From NCBI GenBank assembly GCA_022385755.1, contig MU278352.1, positions 1,240,001 through 1,304,000 on the forward strand: DNA of 64,000 bases, read 5' to 3'. The notes under the pieces are model-generated. The model had not been told where the DNA came from. It searched no databases and saw nothing but the letters and a program-made list of their open reading frames with translations. This DNA comes from Trametopsis cervina (Eukaryota; Basidiomycota; Agaricomycetes; Polyporales; Irpicaceae). Each line of letters opens with the position of its first letter. The first letter of the stretch is position 1. A program made the translations under genes and the position numbers. This document shows, in pieces, positions 31,205-43,158 of this stretch.

Positions 31205-34059
31205 CTACAGCCTCGATAGATCTCGTCCCCATACGCCGCTGTATAATTGTCAGCGGTCTCGCGTCTTCGTTCTGGAGGGAATTGCACTCACCGAATCACC
31301 CAGTCAATCATGAGCAGAGCACGCGTTCTCGAGCTCACCTGCTCACTCCAGTATACACTTCTCCAAGCATACATCGCGGCTAGACCACCCATGAAGCTGT
31401 ACTTGCCCAAGTCAAAGACGGCTGCGTTTCCGATGTAACTGTGAATACACCGCGTGAGCACCCTTGCTGTAGAAATAACATCAAATCACGTACGCCAACG
31501 ACCCAAGGTGCAGATACTTGAACGGCTGAGCGACGAGCTCATCTACGCCAAGCCCACTAGTACCAAGCTCGTTCTTCTCAAGCGTTGGACCCTGCTTGGC
31601 AAGCTTTGTGAACTTCGAGCCGAGATATTTGCCCTGCTGAGACGCGACTTGGGCGGTAGCAGGCAGAGCAGTGATCTTGTTCCCGATTTCTTGCAATAGA
31701 ACCGCGAGTTCGTTCAAGTTGAGCGAGTTATCTGCGTCTGAGTCGTACAGATCAAACAACTCCCGGACCTAGACGAGGACGAACATCAGACTTTGCGCTG
31801 TCTCAGGCTCAGAGAAAGGTGAGGTACCTTGGACAAGTGATCTTCTGACATCGGGATTTTCTTCTTGATTTTGTTTACTGTCAAAGGGCGAGTATGAGCC
31901 TATTTAGGGTCAAAGTGTAACATCTGATCTTACCCATATCTTGCCATTCGTCGAAATCGATTCTACCGTCCTTGTTCTTATCCGATTCATCTACGAGTTC
32001 AAGCAAATGGCTGACAATCGAGGTTTCAATCTGCATATCACGTCAATATTCCACAGAGCGTGACTTTTGACGTAGAGAACCACGTACAGTGCTAGCATCG
32101 CCAATAGCATATACTTCGCCGGTCGGTGCACCCTTAACACGGAGATGTGCGTCGACTTCAATGGCCTTCTTGTGTACTTGGTTCGGTCTACGAACCCAGG
32201 ATTAGGCAAAGAGAAAACCACACCCAAGATGGTTAGGCTTACAGTAGGTCAGAGACCCTAGAAACAAAGGGGTTCATGGCGATTCCAGTACTCCACAGGA
32301 CAAAGTTGCTCGGAATCTCGTGAGTTTCGGTTTTCCCGTCTGCTCCTTTCGTGGTATAAGTTACATATTCGGGGGTTACCGCAGCCACCCGCGCGTTCGT
32401 GATGAGGTTTATGCCGTCGTGGAGGAATTTATCTTCGGCAAACTTCGAGATCGCCTCAGAATACTACGCGTTCAGACAAGTAAGTGAGAAGATCACGAAA
32501 GTACCAATGAACGCACATACAGTATTCAAGATATGACTCCTGCTTTGTATGACGCTGATAGACACGTCCCTACGGCAGACTTTCGGGTACTATATAGCCT
32601 TCAGCGTGTAGTTTTCCCTGTGATGAAGCTCGTATACGCACATAGCTCATAACATCTTCCTGACAAAGGTCGTAGATCTCGGCAGCCGTCTCAACGCCAG
32701 TGGGTCCACCTCCGCAGACGACGAAGCTCAACAAACGCTTTCGTTCCTCAGGAGAAGTAGTCGGCAATGCGGCAGCCTCGAAATTATCTACTGCGTGTCA
32801 ATGTTGTTTGATGCGTCATATGTACCAAGACTCACCGATAATCCTTTGTCGCATCCTCTGAGCGTCACCAATCGTCTTCAGTTGGAGACAATTATCCAGT
32901 CCGGGTACACCATGGGTTGCAGACGTCGAGCCACAGGCAATCACCAGCTTATCGTATCTGCGGACATATCGGAGGTCAGATGTGTCTCGAGAAATAGGAA
33001 ATGTGGACGGACGGAACGTAGATGTTTTGCTTTTCTCCCTCCGGTGTCGCGATTTGCACTTCTATCAAGCGTTCCGACATTACCAGATCAACCGCCTATA
33101 CAGCTTGTGTCAAAATTGCCCTCGGATCGCTCATTATGCCTGGCAAGGCGCGTACCTTTGCACTGATGAGATGACCATGGAGTCTGGCGACGATTTTCCT
33201 GATGGGTTCTACCAACGAGCGGACCTGTACGGTCCCTACAGCAGCAGCTAAAACAATCATAGGGACACAAGTTAGAATCGTGTCTCGAGGGAGGAAGATC
33301 ATCATACATGGCAATAGTGGCGTAAAAGTTGTATACGTTTCCGGGGAAATGACCGTGACATGATAATCGCCAGCTCGAAGGGTATTCAGGATGCCCATGG
33401 CCTGAACACAAGACATGGCATACTGTCAGGAACAAATATAGGGAAGTAAATGGTTGGTACGAACACCCCAGCCGCCACCCACGATCACTAAATGAGGCTT
33501 GGTAGATAATGTGGTCCAGTTTTCATCTTGAATATCGTTCAAATAAGCTTTGACGACCGGAAGATTCTTCGGCCCTCCTAGTTCGGGATGTAGGGCAAGC
33601 GGAGCGACAGGAACACCCTCTATGTTCTGTGTGGATACATGGGTTCAGGAACCCGTCTGCGTGTACAACCACAATCCGAGTACTACACACCTTCTCTGAG
33701 TATGTAAACGCATCATGCAAGAAGATAGCACCAGTGACCACAACCAGACCAACAACGGTAGAGCCAAGCAGATACCCAGTATATTTCACAGCTAGTCTTA
33801 GCCTGTGGAGGCGACGCCGTGGTGGTATGGGCGCTTCAGGTGTTGCAGGTTGATGAGCATCCAATATTCTAAAGGTTGAGGAGAATGTTCGCCTGAGATG
33901 TAACAAAGATGCAGGTGGTGTGGCGGTTCCTGCTGTTTGGGTATACTGCGCTTGTATGCACCGTCGAGGGGTATGCAACGCGTGAAACGCGGCCCTAGAG
34001 GTCAAAGTCGTTGATGGGCGAATTCCCCTTATCGACGCCTGCTTGAACGCGCCGAACAT
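31205..34059 (-). CDS. NDE1: External alternative (type II) NADH dehydrogenase with EF-hands
   Basis: Oxidises NADH and passes electrons to ubiquinone without pumping protons, on the outer face of the mitochondrial inner membrane. Start at 34059. Exon 1 (34059-33691) encodes a basic, Ser/Arg-rich mitochondrial presequence and one membrane anchor (LLGSTVVGLVVVTGAIFL). Exon 2 (33626-33465) brings the FAD dinucleotide fold HLVIVGGGWG. Next come GDYHVTVISPETYTTFTPLLPSAAVGTV, VPYDKLVIACGS, the NADH-binding VVCGGGPTGVETAAE and the EVYAIGDAS motif. Two calcium loops are inserted as in Neurospora NDE1: DKNKDGRIDFDE and DSDADNSLNLNE, both with all liganding positions. The C terminus, YSFMGGLAAMYAWRSVYWSEQ…WGRDLSRL, is the family's membrane-association end. 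The calcium loops imply calcium-regulated external NADH oxidation; that is from the family. Confidence 0.92.
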
Positions 34060-34201
34060 GGTTGCGCAAGGAATTGCCAGGCTACGCGAAGGGAAACGCC
34101 TTCGGTGTCGTTTTCGCTATCGTTGTCGTCGTGGAGGAGGAGTAAGTGGTCAAGACCTGATAACGACGAGGGCTTTGAGGGATCCAACAGTCACTGCTCC
34201 G

Positions 34202-35892
34202 ACGTCATTTCTCACCCAAACATGACAAGACGCCCAGGTCGCGCCTCGGAAGGAGGTCGCCGTCGGCATTGACCCGACGCAAATAGACTGGCACATCCGA
34301 GTCCTTCGCACCTTGACTAAGTTGACGACAATGTACTCAGACGTTACACTCTGAACAGCTCTTCACTATCGTCGAGACTGTATTTTCGCCGGCACCTTCG
34401 AAGATCCGATGGACTTTTGGAACAATTGTCGTTCAAGCTAGAAGGGACCGGACGGACGCGTCTGCGATACTCAGTTACATGCCAGCAATTGCCAAGCTGC
34501 ATCTTGAAATACTGGCAACGCAGAATGTGTGGCGCGCGATTCGGTAATCACCAAGAGCATGCGCGTGTTGTACGCCTGTTTATCGTGACCAGGGCAAGGG
34601 CCTCTGCCAAGGTGCGCTTTCCGAGCAGGAAGATATGCCAATAGAATGTGAGTCAAATTAGTTGAGATGTGAGAGCTGTGTACGAATCTCAAACTCGCCA
34701 CACAGCATGAAGTGGTAGCTCGAAGATCTCGTTTCTGTCCATTGCGCAAAGTACTATGTGAGGCGCAGCTCAGATGAAACCATCACGCAAAGGAATTCCG
34801 TCACCCCCTTCCTGTTAGCTGGCTCGATACTGGTCAGCACAATCGAAAACAGGCGTTTTGGTGTACTTGGGAAATCAGTACTCAGTTGTCGATGCCACAT
34901 GCAACAGCTATACTTGGTATACCGCGCGATGCGGTACGTGCAGACTGCATCTTCAGAATAAGCGTGACCCTCAACATTTATAGACGTCTGCTGGCATGAG
35001 CACTGCGACATAGGTATAATCTGCCCGTCCTACCTCGTAGAAACAGAAGACTTTTGTGATGCATACATTGGTAAAGGTTAACTCAAGGCTCATTCCGAGC
35101 CATTCTTCCGTCATGCCAGCGTAATACACGACAGTCAGCATGCAAGCAGAGCCGTTTGTGCGACTCGTTATTGCGCGCCCATCAAAACTCCGAACACGGA
35201 GGACTTGCTATGGGAAATTTAGCAAATGTAAACGTCTCAGGTTCGTCAAGGTGAGGCGTGGCTTAGCTCTCCATGGTCCGTTTGCCATCTCAACATCTCC
35301 TCATGCGAAGCGATATGTGAATTCTTACGCTCCAAAGCTGTGTTCATTAAAATGCAAGAGCTGTACTCATCAAGGAACTCTGACTTGACGGCGCTATTAC
35401 ATTAACCGACTTGGACGCTCAACTCTCATTGCCCAGCTCACTTGCGCCTTTCAGTGGGGATCTGCACGGTATGACTAGTTGGTCACTTCGACAAAGTCTA
35501 GAGTCACCAGGATGCGAGGGCACCAACATGACTGTCTCAGTGAGCGGGGACCATCATCCGGGATCAGGACTTTCGTCTGTCTGGTTGGCAAATCTCCAGT
35601 ACAGCCTCCGCTGTCGTGCGAGTGAGGGACGTCGGTAAGTCCGCGCACCGAGGACGCCTTTCCGCCAACTAACACACAGCATGACAAGCGTTCCGTGCGA
35701 CAAGAGTGCAATCATGCGTATCTGTATAGCCTTTCGACAGCCACACGACCTCCACTTCGCAGTTTGGCTGGTCTTTGCCGTTTTTTGTGCGCTCGTAACC
35801 TGGATCCTGCATCACTTGTCCGAGTCAAACTCGTCAATCGTCGGCATTTCGACGTCCCATTCCAGGGCCTGATCTGTCATTTGCAACGTTAG
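34202..35892 (+). pseudogene. Probable relic of an F-box/LRR-like gene
   Basis: Several stretches read like protein but lie in different frames with stops between them. One is at about 34250-34350 (IDPTQIDWHIRVLRTLTKL), one at 34360-34545 (AILSYMPAIAKLHLEILA), one at 35280-35400 (HLNISSCEAICEFLRSK) and one at 35725-35890 (PPLRSLAGLCRFLCARNL). The Leu-rich, repeat-like character resembles the leucine-rich part of basidiomycete F-box proteins. I could not build one gene with good splice sites, so a decayed copy is more likely than a working gene. An unrecognised multi-exon gene remains possible. Confidence 0.3.
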
Positions 35893-35989
35893 AGACAGCG
35901 CGCCCCTACAAATACAGGGTGCGGGAGAGCATCCAACATCACGATCCTACTCCCCCGCCTTCCCAAGGAAGAAGAAGCGCGTCTCCATC

Positions 35990-37706
35990 ATGCCTGGTCT
36001 TACCCTGACACCTCCTGTGGACCTTAGCCATCACCTCTCCTTCGAGAGCCGCCAGCGAAAACCCAACGCTATGAAAGCATTGTGGCGCCTTACAAAGAGT
36101 AAACCTAACATGATCAGCCTTGCCACCGGTGAATAGCTTATGCAGTACTTCTCCCGCGTAGTTCTTATCGCTAATCTTGATCACCTCCCTCAGGGGATCC
36201 TCACTTCTCGTTATACCCTATCAAATCCGTGCACTTCGAGGTTGCTTCCACTTCAGAAGACATAGATGACCCTGTCAGCGCATGGAAGGTTGCAGGCTCG
36301 AGCACAGAAAGTCAATGGTTCTCATCGTCGCGAGATGAGACCTCCAACCTGCCGATCAAAAAAGCCATGGCCTATACCGCCGGGACAGGCTTGCCAGAGG
36401 CGCAGCAAGCTGTAACTGAGCTCACCAACCATTACCATTCTCCAAAGGACCACGTCTGCACTCTCACAATCGGCAACATGGACGGTGTGACAAAATGTTT
36501 CCGTTTACTCGGCAATCCTGGTGACCACTTCCTTGCCGACGAGTTTTCATTCAATGCTCTCACGAATGCTCCCGTATCCTACGGTGTCAGCTGGGTACCG
36601 GTAAAGATTGACAAGGGTGGTTTAATTCCTGAAGAGCTTGAAAAGATCATGACTACTTGGGACGAACGAGTGCACGGTCGCAAACCGCACGTCCTTTACA
36701 CTGTTCCGTAAGTGTCTCGATTGTTGCAACGAGGAACATATCGCTCATATTGTATCTCAGTTCTGGTCAGAACCCTACCGGCTGTACTTTAGATGTTGAG
36801 CGCAGGAAGAAGATATATGCTTTGTGCCAACGCTTTGATATTATGATCGTAGAAGACGATCCCTACTATTACCTTCAATATGTTGAGCAAGAATCGTCTT
36901 GCGACACGCGGGACCTACTCATGCCCTCGTTCCTCTCGATGGATGTCGACGGCCGAGTACTGCGAGTAGACAGGTATGTTTCACTGTACCATGTCTACCA
37001 ACGCTATACCTGACTTCGTCGACACCCAGTTTCAGCAAAATCATGATGCCGGGTATGCGGCTTGGCTGGATCACCAGCAGTCAATTCTTCCATGAACACC
37101 TTATCACTATGACGGACTACTCAACCCAACATCCTCACGCCTTTGGCCAGATCTTCATCACTGAAATGCTGAGTGAGACTGGGTGGCGGCTCGACGGGTT
37201 TGACCGATGGGCACGGAGTCTCCGGAAGGAATACCAGCGCCGTCGAGACATATTCGTGGAACATTTTGAAAAAGAGGTCGCTAGCACTGGTTATGCAAGC
37301 GCTGAGCCTCCACGAGCCGGCATGTTCGTCTGGATTGACGTACACCTCAAAAAGCACCCGCGATACCGCCGCGACATCCACGACACGTTGAAGTCCCCAG
37401 CGAGGACCAATGTGCCAGAGTTGATGGAGGAGTTGTTCGAGCGATGCGTAGAGTCTGGCCTCGTCGTGATGCCTGGAAGCATATTTGTCGCTCCTACATC
37501 GGAGAGCACAGCAAAACTAGTGGACAGCGAGTCGCCCATACAAGACGTGAGTAGATATTTCTCCGGCTAGCCTGAGTAGGGCAGGTCCTGATTGTTGCTT
37601 ATAGCGCGTCAACTTTCTTCGGACTACCTTTGCCGGGGAGGAAGCTGTGATGCAGCCCGCCCTCGCCATCCTCGGTCAGGTCCTCGTTGAGTTCTTCCAA
37701 AAGTAA
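35990..37706 (+). CDS. Aro8-type PLP aminotransferase (aromatic amino acid / 2-aminoadipate)
   Basis: A fold-type I PLP transaminase, probably acting on aromatic amino acids or 2-aminoadipate in the cytosol. Exons 35990-36128, 36194-36707, 36761-36973, 37030-37546 and 37605-37706 give 494 residues, close to yeast Aro8 (500). Diagnostic segments in order are NMDGVTKCFRLLGNPGD (cofactor phosphate loop), VPSGQNPTGCTLDVERRKKIY, VEDDPYYYLQY (Asp and Tyr of the PLP site) and DSFSKIMMPGMRLGWI with the Schiff-base Lys. EPPRAGMFVWIDV and ESGLVVMPGSIFV follow. The start ATG follows CATC and is the first in frame; no presequence is visible. Substrate preference between Aro8 and Lys2-type roles cannot be settled from this sequence. 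Confidence 0.92.
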
Positions 37707-38209
37707 ACCGGCACCAGCACTTCTTTAAATCCCTTAATGGGTACCACATCACCACACTCAGCCCTATTTAAACGTATCTATTGCTTACCCACACCCTTTT
37801 GCATGGGTGTCACTTACTCTCTCTATAATACGTGTATACAGCTAGAACGCGCCGCGGACACGGTCATTTCCCCCAATAATACAGTACCTTATTCTAATCT
37901 CGAAAGCTGCAGCCTCGCACAGTCAATGCCCTTCCCACGAGGCCTCAGATGAGCGACTTAGTTCCCTCACCACGGCTTTTATACGTAAGCATCTAGCATT
38001 CTCTTGTCGCGAGAGCCCGGCCGACAGGGTACTTAGCGTGCAGCCGCTTGCCCTCGCTGCCTGATGATACGATGAGATTGCGTGATAGCGCGTGTGAGGT
38101 GATCGGGGTCTTCACCTCATAAAATTGAGATGGCTCACGTTCCTAAACTCGAACGATTCCTTTGCACAACACCTTCCACCTTCCTTCCCCCTCGTCGTTC
38201 GTCCTCGCC
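37707..38209. other. Intergenic region with the SAM synthetase promoter
   Basis: Holds the 3' flank of the aminotransferase and the promoter of the next gene. TCATAAAAT at about 38117, some 90 bp before the ATG, is a TATA-like candidate, and the last 60 bp are CT-rich, as is common for highly expressed fungal genes. Confidence 0.4.
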
Positions 38210-39665
38210 ATGTCTTCCAACGGCCACGCCACTGCTGCTCTTGCCCCAGGACACTTCCTGTTCACCTCCGAATCCGTCGGTGAAGGTCACCCCGGTGCGC
38301 TTCTTTGTAGTATATGCCAGCAAACTCGATTATACTGAAGCTGTGCACAGATAAGATTTGTGACCAGGTTTCCGATGCTATCGTGAGTCGCAATTCTTTG
38401 CGCTGACTCCAGGCAGACGATGCTGACGCGTTTTGCGAATTCGTAGCTCGATGCCTGCCTGGCTCAGGACCCCTTCTCCAAGGTTGCTTGCGAGACTGCT
38501 TCCAAGACCGGAATGATCATGGTTTTCGGTGAAATTACCACCAAGGCTCAGATCGACTACCAAAAGGTCATCCGTGAGACCATCAAGGAGATTGGCTACG
38601 ATGACTCCTCGAAGGGCTTCGACTACAAGACCTGCAACATCCTCGTCGCCATCGAGCAGCAGTCCCCTGATATCGCTCAGGGTCTCGACCACGGTTCCCT
38701 CGAGGAGATTGGTGCCGGTGACCAGGGAATCATGTTTGGCTATGCCACCGATGAGACTGAGGAGTACATGCCTCTCACGATTGTGCTGGCCCACAAGCTG
38801 AACGCAGCTTTGGCTGTTGCCCGGAGGACCGGTGCTCTCCCATGGCTCCGCCCTGACTCGAAGACTCAGGTCACTATCGAGTACAAGCAGGACAACGGTG
38901 CTATGATCCCTCTCCGTGTCGACACCGTCGTCGTTTCCACCCAACACGCCGAGGAGATCTCCACTGAGGAGCTCCGCAAGGAGATCCTCGAGAAGGTCGT
39001 CAAGCAGGTCATCCCCGCTAAGCTCCTCGACGAGCGCACAGTTTACCACGTGCGTGTGAACAGTTAATCTGTGTGAGAAAGTGGATAATTAACTCGCGTC
39101 CTCAGATTCAACCCTCCGGACGTTTCGTTATCGGTGGACCCCAGGGTGATGCTGGTTTGACTGGCCGCAAAATCATCGTCGACACTTACGGTGGTTGGGG
39201 TGCTCACGGTGGAGGCGCCTTCTCCGGCAAGGACTTCTCCAAGGTCGACCGTTCGGCGGCATACACTGCCCGTTGGATCGCCAAGTCCCTTGTTGCCGGT
39301 GGTCTCGCTCGCCGTGCCCTTGTTCAGCTTTCCTACGCCATCGGTGTTGCTGAGCCCCTCTCCATCTTCGTCGATACCTACGGCACCGGCAAGAAGTCCG
39401 ACGCTGAGCTTGTTGAGGTCATTCGCAACAACTGGGATCTCCGCCCTGGTGTTATTGGTAAGCTTACTTCACACTTGTCGCTTCGTACCGTTCTAATAAT
39501 GGTACGCAGTGCAACAACTCGACCTCCAAAAGCCTCAGTACCGTAAGACAGCCGCTTACGGTCACTTCGGTATGTTCTTCCTTTGCCGTGCATGTTTACC
39601 AGGCTGACCATATCGCAGGTAACCCCGACTACACCTGGGAGAAGGTGAAGACCCTCAAGCTCTAA
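38210..39665 (+). CDS. SAM1: S-adenosylmethionine synthetase
   Basis: Makes S-adenosylmethionine from methionine and ATP in the cytosol. Exons 38210-38294, 38351-38382, 38447-39049, 39106-39457, 39510-39569 and 39619-39665 give 392 residues, normal for the family. The signatures are complete: [22 protein letters not shown] (ATP and Mg site), [15 protein letters not shown] (first PROSITE motif), [46 protein letters not shown] (second motif with the Gly-rich loop) and the C-terminal YGHFG. Codon use strongly favours C-ending codons (AAG, GTC, ATC), as expected of a highly expressed gene. The start ATG follows GCC. Nothing is missing. Confidence 0.98.
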
Positions 39666-40443
39666 GCTTGTAGACTCCCTTTCCTATTCGAGGCTCCTCC
39701 CTCGCCATTGGCATGCCGCCCGCGCCCATGTCAATTCACACTATCGCATGCTGTCGCTTTCTTCGCTCTCACCGCACCGGAAGTTCATCCTTCCGCCTAT
39801 TTATTCTGCATTATACATGAATGATATATCCTAGAACTTTGTCCTATCGCCCACCCCATCCTTCATATCCGCCCAACCCCTGCCAGGTCACATGCAGACT
39901 CACACGTTCCGCCACCTTACCCCAACGCTACGCTTCGCTGATGCCCATGATTCCGTGCTTGTAACAGCATCATTCTTCCATGACTGTTGAGGCTTCCCGT
40001 GGATCTTTCTGATCAGCCAGCCCGCTCCTTTTACGAATACTTTAGGGATCCTTAGGGTTACTCGCTGGCATTACTGCCTATATTGTTGGAGCCACCGCGC
40101 TCAACCGCGGATTCGTGCTTCCACTCACCAATACAATTGGTTTCTTACGAGTCTATGTGGTGTGACATACTACGAAAGTGCAATGGTGATCTGACGCACT
40201 AGGCTTTATAGGGTATATGACAGCCAACTCACTAACTGACAGGGGTATGTTCAGGGGCTACGACTCCTCGCTCGGCTGAGCGTCTCAGTACTTCACCCAG
40301 TTGACCCTGACCATTCACACTTGGAGGTAAGTGGCCAATATTCCTTCAAGCGACGATACTGATGAGGCTGAGTATTTACAGTACACGCGCGAGACAGCGA
40401 AACTTAACATCTGCTCTTCCTGCTCCACAATCCTCATACCACA
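39666..40443. other. Intergenic region before the F-box array
   Basis: The last 200 bp belong to the repeat unit of the first F-box gene and include a likely 5' UTR intron (40327-40381). No gene is seen in the rest. Confidence 0.4.
40327..40381 (+). other. Likely 5' UTR intron of F-box copy 1
   Basis: Donor GTAAGT and acceptor GTATTTACAG. The same acceptor, with diverged donors, is found before copies 2 and 4. It is 62 nt before the ATG. Confidence 0.45.
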
Positions 40444-41361
40444 ATGTACGACCTTCCCACCGAGCTGTGGTTGAAGATCATTCGTTCTGCATGTCTGGAT
40501 GACGGGTCAACAGCTCGAGCACTGAGTGCGGTCTCGCACCGAATCCGAGTAATCTCCCATGAATTCCGATACCAATCCATTGCCGTCACTGGAACAAGCC
40601 AGGTGCAGCATCTCGTCGACGCCCTTCAGCATCCTGACCACCTAGGATGCCGGGTTGAAGCACTCTTCGTCGATACAGATGACATCAGCTTAATCACGCA
40701 GCTATGCAGCATCGTGGCTCCGACCGTGGAGATATTGACTATCGTGGCCGCCGTTCGACGCCCTGACCCTTCTACCACAAGCCCAATCGACCTCTATTTC
40801 CCCCGGCTACGCGAATTGACTGTGCGCGGCTTCATTATGCTTCCTCAGAGTAACACCTTCGCCCCCGCCCTCGAGCGACTCGAAATACTGTACAGTATCG
40901 CGTCCACCAGCAACTTCTTCGACTTTTCCGCTGTGAATCACCCCAATCTCCTATTCACCATTCTCCACTCCGACCTGAATTGTACGGACGTCGAGGCGTT
41001 CTCGTCAATGTTACGGCTCCTCAGTGCTGTGGGTTTGCGCGTGTTCGACAGGCAGAACAAATTATCTTTGTCACCTCAGCGTAGCGTCGCCCTTGAGTTT
41101 GGATCGAGGGCGGCACAAACCCAGCAGGTGGCAGAAAACCGAAAAGTACACCAGTGGATGCTACAACAGAGATTTAAACGACGCTCTCATTTCGTGCTTC
41201 TGCCAGAGATGGCTAGTGGCAAAGGAATCGCTCGTGAGCGATGGTTGGATAGGGTCCAGGGGAAAGATGGGATATGGGCACTTATCGAAGCGAAGATTCA
41301 GGATAATATTCGCCAGGCGAGGGATGAATCCGAAAATGCGAACACAAATGCGAACACATGA
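40444..41361 (+). CDS. F-box-like protein, tandem copy 1
   Basis: Intronless gene of 305 residues. The N terminus MYDLPTELWLKIIRSACLDDGSTARALSAV is a typical F-box-like motif (LPxEL…I), known to bind Skp1 in SCF ubiquitin ligases. The following 250 residues alternate Leu-rich and polar segments (QHLVDALQHPDHLGCRVEALFVD, FPRLRELTVRGF, LERLEI), suggestive of degenerate leucine-rich repeats that would choose a substrate. The C terminus carries a conserved block (FVLLPE, ARERWLDRVQGKDGIWALIEAKI) shared with the next three genes. The role as an SCF receptor is inferred from the F-box only. This is the first of four head-to-tail paralogues. Confidence 0.8.
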   Translation: MYDLPTELWLKIIRSACLDDGSTARALSAVSHRIRVISHEFRYQSIAVTGTSQVQHLVDALQHPDHLGCRVEALFVDTDDISLITQLCSIVAPTVEILTIVAAVRRPDPSTTSPIDLYFPRLRELTVRGFIMLPQSNTFAPALERLEILYSIASTSNFFDFSAVNHPNLLFTILHSDLNCTDVEAFSSMLRLLSAVGLRVFDRQNKLSLSPQRSVALEFGSRAAQTQQVAENRKVHQWMLQQRFKRRSHFVLLPEMASGKGIARERWLDRVQGKDGIWALIEAKIQDNIRQARDESENANTNANT

Positions 41362-41596
41362 TCTTGTATAGCGAAGGGTAGATACATAGCATAGGTACGA
41401 CATGGACAGAAATGTAGTAAATGGGCTTGGCGGGTGGAATACAATGCAGAGAATAACTAGTCAGTTGCGATGCGCACTTGAGTAGAAGCCGGTCTGCGCG
41501 ACCTCGATTGCCATCGTAAACCAAAGGTAGCGAGCTAGTGGTGGAAAGTGGGTGGCACGAACGGCTATTTCACACCGGGCCCACGAGAGCGAACCG

Positions 41597-41708
41597 GCCT
41601 GAGCGTCTTGCAACGAGTTCGCTCTAACCATCCAACCATCCGAACTTGAACGCAAGTCGTCTGATATTCCTGCTAGTGATAATACTGATCTGAAGTGGAT
41701 ATTTACAG
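41597..41708 (+). repeat. Shared promoter/5' UTR block of the array, with GC-AG type intron before copy 2
   Basis: Contains gagcgtcttgcaacgag (41601-41617), which recurs at 42994-43010 and, with one change, near 44382. It is followed by an intron-like segment 41652-41708 with GCAAGT as donor and GGATATTTACAG as acceptor. The block shows that the duplications included the promoter. Confidence 0.55.
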
Positions 41709-41750
41709 GTGTAGGCTCGACAATATCTTCCGTAGACCTGCCATATTGCG

Positions 41751-42674
41751 ATGCGCGACCTTCCCACCGAACTGTGGTTGCAGATCCTTTCCTCCGCTTG
41801 TCTGGATGACGGGTCAACAGCTCGAGCGTTGAGTGTGGTCTCTCATCAAATCCGAGCGATCTCCCACCAATTCCGATACCAGTCCATTGCCGTCATTGGG
41901 TCACGCCAGGCACAGCACCTCGTCGATGCTCTTCAGCATCCTGACCACCTGGGATGCCGAGTTGAAGCACTCTTTGTGGAGGCCGACGATAGCAACTTAA
42001 TCGCACAACTATGCAGCATTGTGGCCCCCACCGTGGAGATATTGACTATCGTGGCAACAGCCCCTCCCCCCTCCATCCTCGATTTACCTAACACAAGCCC
42101 ACTCGATTTCGATTGCCCTCGATTACGCGAATTGACTGTGCGCGGCTTCAGTATGCTTCCTCGGAGTAGCACCTTTGCTCCCATCCTCGAGCGCCTTGAA
42201 ATAACGTACAGCATCGCGTGCCTCAATACCCCCTTCTTTGAAAGTTCCGCTTTCAATCACCCGAATCTCCTATATACCCTTCTCCACTACCACTTGAATC
42301 GTCAGGCCATTGGGGCATTCTCGTCGATGTTGCAGATCATCGGTGTTGTGGGTTTGAGCGTGTACAACAGGCAGAACAAATCAGCCTCGTCGCCTCAGCG
42401 CGGTGTCGCCATTGAGTTTGTACCAACAGCGGTACAACCCAAGGATGGCATAGAAACCCGAGAAATGCATCGCGCTCAGTGGATGCTACAAAACCGATTA
42501 AAAAGCAACTCTCACTTCGTGCTTCTGCCGGAGAGGGCTCGTAGCGACGGAATTGCTCACGAGCGATGGCTGGACAGGGTACAGGGGAAACGTGGGGTAT
42601 GGGCATTTATCGAGGCGAAGATCAAAGAGAATATTCGCCAGGCCAACGATGAAGCCGGAAGTTTGAATACATGA
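41751..42674 (+). CDS. F-box-like protein, tandem copy 2
   Basis: Intronless, 307 residues. The N terminus MRDLPTELWLQILSSACLDDGSTARALSVV and the central LRELTVRGFSMLPRSSTFAPILERLEI are nearly the same as copy 1. Differences cluster in the middle, where an extra segment (PPPSILDLPNTSPLDF) occurs, and near QPKDGIETREMHRAQWM. The conserved end (FVLLPERARSDGIAHERWLDRVQGKRGVWAFIEAKI) is intact. It starts 1,307 bp after copy 1. There is no sign of decay. Confidence 0.8.
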   Translation: MRDLPTELWLQILSSACLDDGSTARALSVVSHQIRAISHQFRYQSIAVIGSRQAQHLVDALQHPDHLGCRVEALFVEADDSNLIAQLCSIVAPTVEILTIVATAPPPSILDLPNTSPLDFDCPRLRELTVRGFSMLPRSSTFAPILERLEITYSIACLNTPFFESSAFNHPNLLYTLLHYHLNRQAIGAFSSMLQIIGVVGLSVYNRQNKSASSPQRGVAIEFVPTAVQPKDGIETREMHRAQWMLQNRLKSNSHFVLLPERARSDGIAHERWLDRVQGKRGVWAFIEAKIKENIRQANDEAGSLNT

Positions 42675-43158
42675 TATTGTATGGCGAAGGGCAGATACAC
42701 AGCATAGGTACAAGAAGTGCAGCTCTGTGGACAGAAATGCAGTGAACAGGCTTTGCAGGTAGATTACAACACAGAGAGTACTGTAACCAGTCAGATCCTG
42801 AAAGCTGCGATGCGCACTTTAGAAGCCGGTCTGCGCGACCTCAATCAGTCCTCAATCGCGCAGAGAATGTGTGAACGCGTTTAGTCTGACCATCGTAAGC
42901 CAAAGGTAGCGAGCTGGTAGTGGAAGGTGAGTGGCACAGAGTGAATCGAATGGCTGTTCACTTCACAGCGGATACACAGGCGCGAACTAGCCTGAGCGTC
43001 TTGCAACGAGTTCACTCTGGCCATTCACACCTATAGTAAATACAAGTGTTCAATATCCTTGTCCGTGAACAATAATTGTTTGTAGCTGTTGATAGGTACA
43101 CTCTCCAGACAGTGAGGTTCAATATCTGCTCTTCCTTCCCTATACTTTCCGCGCCACA
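42675..43158. other. Spacer between F-box copies 2 and 3
   Basis: Spacer of the tandem unit with the repeated block at 42994-43010 (gagcgtcttgcaacgag). At the intron position it has ACAAGT (43042) instead of GTAAGT or GCAAGT, and the acceptor region is changed (GTTGATAG at 43095), so the intron has probably been lost or moved. Confidence 0.5.
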
